Shown piece after piece: positions 1-7,924 of a stretch of DNA of 7,924 bases. Location: the NCBI GenBank assembly GCA_009697555.1, contig WLQV01000045.1, forward strand, positions 1 through 7,924. Direction: 5' to 3'. A model generated the notes under the pieces. The model was not told the DNA's origin. It saw only the letters and a list, made by a program, of their open reading frames with translations, and ran no database searches. Within the stretch, counting starts at the first letter, position 1; each line of letters starts with the position of its first letter. The stretch is from Actinomycetota bacterium (GTDB lineage: Bacteria > Actinomycetota > Actinomycetes > Nanopelagicales > Nanopelagicaceae). The translations under genes were made by a program, and so were the position numbers.

Positions 1-3019
<3,019 letters not shown>

Positions 3020-3022
<3 letters not shown>

Positions 3023-3028
3023 CGATTA
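3020..3028. other. Convergent stop-codon junction of tgt and the LuxR-type regulator
   Basis: The tgt stop TAA (3020-3022) and the regulator stop, read on the minus strand (TTA at 3026-3028), are separated by only CGA. The bases TTAACGATTAA form a 4-bp A/T-only inverted repeat, too weak to be an intrinsic terminator, and no G+C hairpin followed by a T-run is visible on either side. The two transcripts must overlap at their 3' ends or end by Rho or RNA processing. Confidence 0.7.
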
Positions 3029-5593
3029 AATCAGGAGTTGATCGCGGGCAATCTTTGTCGCGCTGTCTCGCGAATCAGCGCCTAGCTTTCGATAGACATT
3101 TCGCAAGTGGGTCTTCATAGTGTTCTGTGAAATGTGAAGAGATTTAGCGATCTGGATGAGGGGCCGACCAGTTGCTAAATTCCGAAGAATGTCGAGCTCG
3201 CGCGAAGTCAATCTCCTGTCGTCGGAGACTTCCTTGAAAGAGCGCTCGCGGACTAGCGTTGCCAAATTCTCTAAGTAGACCAAGGAATGTGTCGCAGCTA
3301 AGTCAAGAATTATCTGATTAAAGACATCGCCGCGTGAGAGGAAAATTTCTTGGTAGCCAAATTCAAAACCAATCCGAAGGGCTGCCATTGCATGTTCTTG
3401 AGCCAGGCTACTACTTCCAGAATTTTCCGCTAAAAGAATGAGCTTATTGAGCTTTGTTCGGATATTCTCTTCGCCAATTGCAGCTATTTCTTCAGTGCTC
3501 CTAATACTTTTCTTGGAGTAAATATTTGCTTGGAGAATAAACTCCACAGTTGGGGTTTTCGGTAGGCGGGCTAAGAGCTCTTTGCCTCGACTCAAATCTT
3601 TCGCAGCCGAACGTATAACTAATTCATGTTCATCAATAATGCGAAATCCCTCACTATGAACCTGATTCTTTAGTAATTCATCTCGGGTTTGGCGCAAAAT
3701 TTCAAAGGCTAGAGTTTTATTACCACGTTGAAATTCGCAGTAAGCGATCTTGGATTGGAATCCAGCTACCCAGGGCCAGAGTTCATGGCTACGAGCTTCG
3801 ATAAGTGCCGATTCTGCATAGGTGATGGCTCCATCCACATCTCCCAGTTCACGCAAGGTCTCAGTGAGAACGTAGAGGGATTCATAGGGGTAGTAGAGCC
3901 CTCTCAAATTAAGGCGCGATGCGATCTGCAACTCATTCTGTGCGTACTCCCGTGCTTGGCGGAAATCTCCCGTTGCAAATATGTAAAGGCCATTGATTGA
4001 ATGGGGCTTCTTCGAAAATCGCTCTGGATGGAACTCTGAAACTAATTGAGGGCGCATCAGTGTTAATTCACTCAGTGTCTCAAAATCTTCGAGCAAGAAA
4101 GCTGCAGCACTTGCATTTCTTGTTATAGCAGCAACCAATTCCTTGGCTTCGCCCATCGCCAATTGCTTGGCCTCGGTATACCGGCTCTGAATTTTCTTGA
4201 CATCACTGAGCCGGCCTTGGCTAAATGCAATCTTGGCCTTCATGATATCTCGATAGATTTCAACTTCATCCAGCAACCCTGCAGCCTTGGCAACACTCTC
4301 TAAACGCTCTAAACCAATTTGGGCATCCTCTAGCTTTGGCATCACCAAACTTGCAAAAGCTAAGACAATTTCTTCCCCAATTTCAGTTGGGGCAACCTGT
4401 GGCGCAAGCTCTTTTGCCCAGAGCGTTAATCGCGAGTGATCCCCTGAATACACTAATTTGGCATAGATTTTCTTAAGGATCGGCTCTGCTAAATCACTTC
4501 TGCCCATCTTCTGAAAAATATCAACTGCGGAAATCTCATCGCCTTTTTCCGAGTATATCTCCGCCAGCAGTAATTGCAGATCACGTTTAAAAGCAGGATC
4601 ACCAGCCAGCTCTGCTTCAAATTTCTCTTTGATCAAACCATTCATTTCATACTCTTCATTATCTAAATTAATACAGTTGAAGTAGAGGCCTTCAAAACTC
4701 AATCTAGCCAGGCGAATTTTCGCCTGAGGATCTTGAGAAATAGCCTCAGCCAACTCAGGTGTGATGATGTCCAGAAGTGCAAGCCTTTTCATGAAATTTC
4801 TCTCTTCATCGGAGAGTGAAGTGAGAGCCTTATTAAGTAAATTTGTACCGTCGAGATTCACCAAGAAATGTCGTGCCGCTAATTGCTCTTCCTTGCTACC
4901 AGAAAGACGCTTACAGAGAAGTGCAAATGCTGAGGGCCAGCCTTGTGCCTTGGCTAAAATTTCTCGGCTTTGTACATCTGATGCAGAAATTCCAAAAGTC
5001 TCCATGATTTGTACTTCTTCTTCGGAGGTCAGTCGCATATCGGCAGCTGAAATATAATTCTGTGCCGAAGGCACTAGTAACTCTGTCAGTTCAGGCGTCA
5101 ACATACTCCGTCGAATTCCCACAGATCGCACATTCATAGGTTGATGTTCGGCCCACATTCGACTCATCTGTCCAGAACCTTTGGGCAGATCATCTAAGTG
5201 ATCGAAAATAATTGTTATCTGACGATCAAGTTGGGCAAACTCATTTGCCAATGCGACTACAAATTCCTTTAAATCAGGTTCGTTTTTCTTCATTTTCTGA
5301 ACCCAAGGAGCAAAATCTGGAATTATTTTTCGAGCCGCTTGAACTATGTGGAAGTAGATTTCTAAAATTGAATCGCCTGCGCCTGGGGTGTACCAAATAG
5401 TCTCCTCTGGGTGTTGTGCCGCCCATTGCGCAGCTAACGTTGTCTTGCCGTAGCCACTAGGTGCAGAGATAAAGAGAGTGCGAGCTTCTGGATTAGAGAA
5501 TTTTGCGAGCAGGTGATCGCGAAATAGAAAATTGGAAGGAACGGGTGGGGGCGTAATTCGCGCAAGTGAGACTCCAGCAATTACCTCACCCAT
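3026..5593 (-). CDS. Large ATP-binding LuxR-family transcriptional regulator (MalT/LAL-type STAND protein)
   Basis: This is a cytoplasmic ATP-dependent transcription factor of 855 residues, close to the ~900 typical of MalT/LAL regulators. The order is: N-terminal segment (PPPVPSNFLFRDHL, typical of the class); P-loop APSGYGKTT (residues 44-52, bases 5438-5464); Walker B region ITIIFDHLDDL (126-136, bases 5186-5218); a winged-helix-like linker; a long helical, TPR-like sensor region (roughly 430-780); and a C-terminal LuxR helix-turn-helix (about 793-855, bases 3029-3217) with LTSRELDILRNLATG and the recognition stretch ISQNTMKTHLRNVYRKL. The start is fixed by AGGAGGTG just upstream. Walker B reads D-H where MalT has D-D. 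G+C is low in places (25% at 4621-4680), below the flanking genes. It is divergent from the DUF2236 gene, a plausible target, and may also regulate itself. The inducer is unknown. The family is certain; the ligand and regulon are not. Confidence 0.93.
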   Translation of the reverse strand: MGEVIAGVSLARITPPPVPSNFLFRDHLLAKFSNPEARTLFISAPSGYGKTTLAAQWAAQHPEETIWYTPGAGDSILEIYFHIVQAARKIIPDFAPWVQKMKKNEPDLKEFVVALANEFAQLDRQITIIFDHLDDLPKGSGQMSRMWAEHQPMNVRSVGIRRSMLTPELTELLVPSAQNYISAADMRLTSEEEVQIMETFGISASDVQSREILAKAQGWPSAFALLCKRLSGSKEEQLAARHFLVNLDGTNLLNKALTSLSDEERNFMKRLALLDIITPELAEAISQDPQAKIRLARLSFEGLYFNCINLDNEEYEMNGLIKEKFEAELAGDPAFKRDLQLLLAEIYSEKGDEISAVDIFQKMGRSDLAEPILKKIYAKLVYSGDHSRLTLWAKELAPQVAPTEIGEEIVLAFASLVMPKLEDAQIGLERLESVAKAAGLLDEVEIYRDIMKAKIAFSQGRLSDVKKIQSRYTEAKQLAMGEAKELVAAITRNASAAAFLLEDFETLSELTLMRPQLVSEFHPERFSKKPHSINGLYIFATGDFRQAREYAQNELQIASRLNLRGLYYPYESLYVLTETLRELGDVDGAITYAESALIEARSHELWPWVAGFQSKIAYCEFQRGNKTLAFEILRQTRDELLKNQVHSEGFRIIDEHELVIRSAAKDLSRGKELLARLPKTPTVEFILQANIYSKKSIRSTEEIAAIGEENIRTKLNKLILLAENSGSSSLAQEHAMAALRIGFEFGYQEIFLSRGDVFNQIILDLAATHSLVYLENLATLVRERSFKEVSDDRRLTSRELDILRNLATGRPLIQIAKSLHISQNTMKTHLRNVYRKLGADSRDSATKIARDQLLI

Positions 5594-5597
5594 CGCC

Positions 5598-5605
5598 CAC
5601 CTCCT
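5598..5605 (-). promoter_or_regulatory. Strong Shine-Dalgarno of the LuxR-type regulator
   Basis: Read on the minus strand this is AGGAGGTG, an almost perfect anti-Shine-Dalgarno match. The AGGAGG core lies 6 nt before the ATG at 5593-5591. It fixes the start of the regulator and is much stronger than the ribosome sites of the other complete genes in the window. Confidence 0.85.
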
Positions 5606-5629
5606 AATAACTAGTCATACCCAATTCAT

Positions 5630-5691
5630 GGGTGAGAGGATCTTGGCAGGGGTGATGATCAAAGTCCAAGAAAAGTTAGTAAGGGTGATGA
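5630..5691 (+). repeat. Three GGGTGA direct repeats in the divergent intergenic region
   Basis: GGGTGA occurs at 5630-5635, 5650-5655 and 5683-5688. The last two share the 9-mer GGGTGATGA, while the first continues as GGGTGAGAGG. Start-to-start spacings are 20 and 33 bp, close to two and three helical turns, so the copies could lie on one face of the DNA. G-rich direct repeats are also what the related regulator MalT recognises (core GGAKGA), so these are candidate operator sites for the adjacent regulator. The word is short and could recur by chance. Confidence 0.35.
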
Positions 5692-5698
5692 ATTCAGG

Positions 5699-6637
5699 AT
5701 GCGCAAGCGTGAAAAGAGCAGAAGAATAGGGTTAATGAGCAGCAATCGCCTTCAAAAATTCCTGGGTGGACGCTTTCGTACCATCCTCTCTGGAAGCCCT
5801 GATGCTCCGCCGTGGCTGGAAGAAGTTGCCTCTGGCGATGACCCTGGCCTCTTCTTACCAACCGATGCACCGTGGATTGTTCATGCAAACATGGCAACCC
5901 TCGTTGGTGGAGTTCGCGCACTTTTGATGCAAGCACTTCACCCCGGAACATTGGCTGGCGTTGCACAGCATTCGCGTTACGAGAAAGATCCATTGGGTCG
6001 ATTAGCTGGAACAGTGCGTTGGTTAACTCTCACCACCTTCGCATCCGAAGGTGCAATCGGAAAAGAGGCAGCCCGCGTAAATGGCCTACATTCGCGAGTA
6101 CGAGGCAGCTATGCGCTAAGCAATGGCGAGAAAAAAGATTACCAAGCAAGTAATGAAGATCTCCTCATGTGGGTTCACATTGCATTTACTGAATCTTTTC
6201 TTGTTGCACATCAAAAATTTGGGAATACACCAATTCCAGGTGGCGCTGATGCTTATGTCAAGGGATGGGCGAAATCTGCGATTCCACTCGGGCTTACTAC
6301 TGCGCCACTTACAGAGGCAGCTCTTCATAAAAAGATCTCTGAATATGCAGATAACTCAATCTTGACCTCAAATGAATCAACTGAGCGAGTCTTGCAATTT
6401 CTGGTCAAGCCACCATTGTCATTGACGGCACGCGCGGTCTACTGGATCCTCTTTCAAGCAGCGGTTTCTTCGATGGATAAGCGCTCTCGAGAAATCTTGC
6501 ACCTGCGATCACTGCCACTGGCAATTACTGTTCCGATGACGAAGGTCCTTCTTGGCGCGATGCGAATGGCTATTGGAAAACACTCACCGCTAGAAGAAGC
6601 AGCAATTGCGCGCTTGAAGCGACTAGGAAAGATTTAA
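5699..6637 (+). CDS. DUF2236 domain protein (MpaB / latex-clearing-protein-like putative haem oxygenase)
   Basis: The 312-residue protein belongs to DUF2236, the domain shared by fungal MpaB and the rubber oxygenase Lcp, which is a haem-b dioxygenase. Visible conserved elements are the LLMQALHPGTLAGVAQHS stretch (His81, His91), DPLGRLAGTVRWL (98-109), RVNGLHSRVRG (His131) and LLMWVHIAFTES (His160). The spaced histidines and arginines fit a helical haem-binding core, but which one ligates haem cannot be told here. No signal peptide is evident; the N-terminus is very basic (MRKREKSRR). The start is uncertain: ATG 5699 has only AAGGG 13 nt upstream, while ATG 5735 (residue 13) has AGGG only 3 nt away or GAAG 10 nt away; the longer form is given. 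It is divergent from the LuxR-type regulator. Most bacterial members have no known substrate, so oxygenase activity is a family-level inference. Confidence 0.88.
   Translation: MRKREKSRRIGLMSSNRLQKFLGGRFRTILSGSPDAPPWLEEVASGDDPGLFLPTDAPWIVHANMATLVGGVRALLMQALHPGTLAGVAQHSRYEKDPLGRLAGTVRWLTLTTFASEGAIGKEAARVNGLHSRVRGSYALSNGEKKDYQASNEDLLMWVHIAFTESFLVAHQKFGNTPIPGGADAYVKGWAKSAIPLGLTTAPLTEAALHKKISEYADNSILTSNESTERVLQFLVKPPLSLTARAVYWILFQAAVSSMDKRSREILHLRSLPLAITVPMTKVLLGAMRMAIGKHSPLEEAAIARLKRLGKI
6634..6637. other. Shared TTAA forming both stop codons of two convergent genes
   Basis: The self-complementary TTAA contains the TAA stop of the DUF2236 gene (6635-6637) and, on the minus strand, the TAA stop of the acetyltransferase gene (6636-6634). 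The two coding regions overlap tail to tail by 4 bp and leave no room for a terminator. Confidence 0.9.
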
Positions 6638-7101
6638 CTTCCTAATTTTTTCAGCGCCTCACCTGTGATTCGGTGCACCGTCCACTCATCCATTGCAACA
6701 GCGCCATGTGAGCTATAAAACTCAATAGCTGGACTATTCCAATCAAGGACCCACCATTGAAAGCGTGGATAGCCGCGTTCAACGCAGATTCTGGCTAATT
6801 CTTTCAGTAGTGCAAGCCCAAAACCTTGACCACGAAACTCTGGTTGCACATAGAGATCTTCTAAGTAAATGCCATGTTTGCCTAGCCAAGTTGAGTAATT
6901 GAGGAACCAGATAGCTATTCCAACAACTTTGCCATCTACATCAACTACGTGCGCAAAGACTTTGGGAACTTCGCCAAAGAGGGTTCGCTCTAGTTCTTCA
7001 ACTGTGGCAAGAACTTCGTGTTCAGCTTTTTCGTAGATTGCTAAATCTTTGATCAACTGCAGAATCTCTGGAAGGTCTCCAACTTTGGCGGGGCGAATCA
7101 C
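6634..7101 (-). CDS. GNAT family N-acetyltransferase, diamine (spermidine/spermine) acetyltransferase-like
   Basis: This cytoplasmic enzyme transfers acetyl from acetyl-CoA to a primary amine. The protein has 155 residues, the full GNAT single-domain length. It opens with the typical IRPAKVGDLPEILQLI. Motif A is LEDLYVQPEFRGQGFG (80-95) with the CoA pyrophosphate-binding R-x-x-G-x-G at 90-95. WNSPAIEFYSSHGA (121-134) holds Tyr129, which aligns with the catalytic tyrosine of human SSAT. Glu81-Asp82 and the early LAIYEKAEHEV segment also match the SSAT-like branch. The start is GTG at 7101-7099, preceded by AGAGGCAGG inside the upstream gene. It overlaps the MFS exporter gene by 4 nt, so it is the second gene of that operon. 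Bacterial relatives act on polyamines, thialysine-like amino acids or other amines; the exact substrate cannot be read from sequence. Confidence 0.92.
   Translation of the reverse strand: MIRPAKVGDLPEILQLIKDLAIYEKAEHEVLATVEELERTLFGEVPKVFAHVVDVDGKVVGIAIWFLNYSTWLGKHGIYLEDLYVQPEFRGQGFGLALLKELARICVERGYPRFQWWVLDWNSPAIEFYSSHGAVAMDEWTVHRITGEALKKLGS
7098..7101 (-). other. GTGA stop-start overlap between the MFS exporter and the GNAT gene
   Basis: On the minus strand the MFS stop TGA (7100-7098) overlaps the GTG start of the acetyltransferase (7101-7099). The geometry is the same as at the peptidase-tgt junction. It indicates co-transcription and probable translational coupling. Confidence 0.8.
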
Positions 7102-7924
7102 TTGGCACCTGCCTCTCTTGCTGCAGCAATTTTGGCACTAGTAAGTCTTGGCGCAGCAAAGGCAAAGAGTACGATGCCCAGCACAAATGCAATAATGAAA
7201 GTGCTGCGCAGGGCAATCTCGCGTGAATAGAAATGTGCGCCAATCGACACTATTGCACCACCCAAAAGTGTGGCAATGGGAATAGTCCCCCACGCAAACA
7301 TTCGGTAGACGCTATTTACTCGTCCCAATAAATCGCCAGGAATGATGCTTTGGCGCAATGAGACAGTAATGAGATTCCATAACATTGAACAGAAAGTCTC
7401 TGCCGCAAAGAGAATCCAAGCAATCTGCCACGAACTAGTAAGACCAAGAATTAGCGTTGCGATTGGTATACCAGCAAGTGCGAGGGCCAAGGATTTTCCA
7501 TCCCCGAGCTGCTTCGCCACTTTCGGGCCCAACATGCCACCAAGAATTCCACCGACAGCTGCTGCAGTGCCGAGTACTGCAAAAATAAAGACAGAGGTAT
7601 GAAGAACTTCCTGAGCATAAAAAATTGCAATGGCATTGGGAATACTGGAGTAGAGATTGAAGCAACCTAAAATTATTGCCAAGTCTCGTAAGAATTTATT
7701 GCGCCAGAGCCAGCTCACTCCCTCTTTCATCTCTACTTTAAAATTTTGACGCTCGGAAGTTGGTTTATCTGAACGGAACGAGCCAGAAATTGCGCCCATC
7801 AGACCTGCACAAATGAAGAAACTTGTTGCATCAAAGATAAAGGGTGCGGCAAGTGCAAAGCCAAGAAGGAGCGAACCTAGTGGCGGGCCAATAAATGAGC
7901 CAAAGAGAGCCTCCGCTGTTCCCA
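7098..7924 (-). CDS. MFS transporter (EntS-like MFS_3 type), 5'-truncated by the window edge
   Basis: This is an integral membrane secondary transporter, probably a proton-driven exporter. The frame stays open to the right edge: 274 residues are visible, and the ATG at 7799 is internal because family sequence precedes it (ALFGSFIGPPLGSLLLGFAL, then FDATSFF). This is the end of the N-terminal half plus the whole C-terminal half; roughly 140-150 residues lie outside the window. I see hydrophobic segments for about TM5/6 and then six more: FLRDLAIILGCFNLYSSI, VFIFAVLGTAAAVGGILGG, SLALALAGIPIATLILGL, WQIAWILFAAETFCSMLWNL, YRMFAWGTIPIATLLGG and STFIIAFVLGIVLFAFAA. The cytoplasmic RQSIIPGDLLGRVNSVYR stretch is characteristic of the MFS_3/EntS group. 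The protein ends in a basic, alanine-rich tail. Coupling to a GNAT enzyme hints at amine detoxification or export. The substrate is unknown. Confidence 0.92.
   Translation of the reverse strand, partial: GTAEALFGSFIGPPLGSLLLGFALAAPFIFDATSFFICAGLMGAISGSFRSDKPTSERQNFKVEMKEGVSWLWRNKFLRDLAIILGCFNLYSSIPNAIAIFYAQEVLHTSVFIFAVLGTAAAVGGILGGMLGPKVAKQLGDGKSLALALAGIPIATLILGLTSSWQIAWILFAAETFCSMLWNLITVSLRQSIIPGDLLGRVNSVYRMFAWGTIPIATLLGGAIVSIGAHFYSREIALRSTFIIAFVLGIVLFAFAAPRLTSAKIAAAREAGAK

Larger units (their letters stand above)
5594..5698. promoter_or_regulatory. Divergent intergenic region between the regulator and the DUF2236 gene
   Basis: This is the only real non-coding stretch in the window (105 bp). 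It must hold the promoters, or the leaderless start sites, of both divergent genes. It contains the regulator's Shine-Dalgarno, three GGGTGA repeats and an ACTAGT palindrome (5610-5615). I could not identify a convincing -35/-10 pair on either strand: TATGAC on the minus strand resembles a -10 but has no matching -35. Promoter function is inferred from position, not from motif. Confidence 0.6.

Noticed and set aside
5606..5625. TATGAC on the minus strand as a -10 promoter box of the regulator
   Set aside because: It matches only 4 of 6 bases and there is no -35-like sequence 16-18 bp upstream.
5610..5694. AATTCAT...ATGAATT inverted repeat (5623-5629 / 5688-5694) and the ACTAGT palindrome as operators
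   Set aside because: The arms are 7 and 3 bp, A/T-rich and widely spaced, well within chance for 105 bp.
5694..5993. Minus-strand 99-codon open frame over the start of the DUF2236 gene
   Set aside because: It lies antisense to a clear family protein, has no recognisable domain and would leave no room for the divergent promoter region.
7797..7799. ATG (minus strand) as the start of the MFS gene
   Set aside because: Typical MFS sequence continues in frame upstream to the window edge, so this methionine is internal.

Overview
The window looks like a compact, ordinary stretch of actinobacterial chromosome. Sampled 60-base lines run from about 45 to 62% G+C in the left-hand operon and from 25 to 48% in the large regulator gene. 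Genes are packed end to end. Apart from one 105-bp divergent intergenic region and a 3-bp gap between two stop codons, every base is protein-coding. The Tgt subtype, the M13 peptidase, GTG starts at GTGA overlaps and the moderate G+C together suggest a streamlined actinobacterium, such as a freshwater planktonic lineage like Nanopelagicales. That placement is inference from sequence character, not a search result. TGA is used as a stop (ends of the M13 and MFS genes), so the code looks standard.

Layout, left to right. (1) A plus-strand pair: the C-terminal ~590 residues of an M13 (neprilysin/PepO-type) zinc metallopeptidase, cut by the left edge, overlaps by 4 nt a complete tgt gene for tRNA-guanine transglycosylase. 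(2) A complete 855-residue minus-strand gene encodes a large MalT/LAL-type LuxR-family STAND regulator. It converges on tgt with only 3 nt between the stop codons. (3) A 105-bp intergenic region carries a near-perfect Shine-Dalgarno for the regulator and three GGGTGA direct repeats. (4) Divergent from the regulator, on the plus strand, is a DUF2236 (MpaB / latex-clearing-protein-like oxygenase domain) protein. (5) A minus-strand pair follows: an MFS exporter, cut by the right edge, overlaps by 4 nt a downstream GNAT N-acetyltransferase of the diamine-acetyltransferase type. The GNAT stop codon shares its bases (TTAA) with the stop of the DUF2236 gene.

How the genes may work together: the M13-tgt and MFS-GNAT pairs are probably translationally coupled operons. 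The divergent regulator/DUF2236 pair is the most suggestive arrangement, because a large ligand-sensing regulator next to a divergent putative haem oxygenase is a plausible regulator-target pair; this is untested. No RNA genes, CRISPR arrays, insertion sequences, attachment sites or intrinsic terminators were recognised. I found no convincing undescribed multi-gene system. The points most worth following are the DUF2236/regulator pair with its repeats, the altered Walker B of the regulator, the divergent Tgt subtype and the acetyltransferase/efflux pair.
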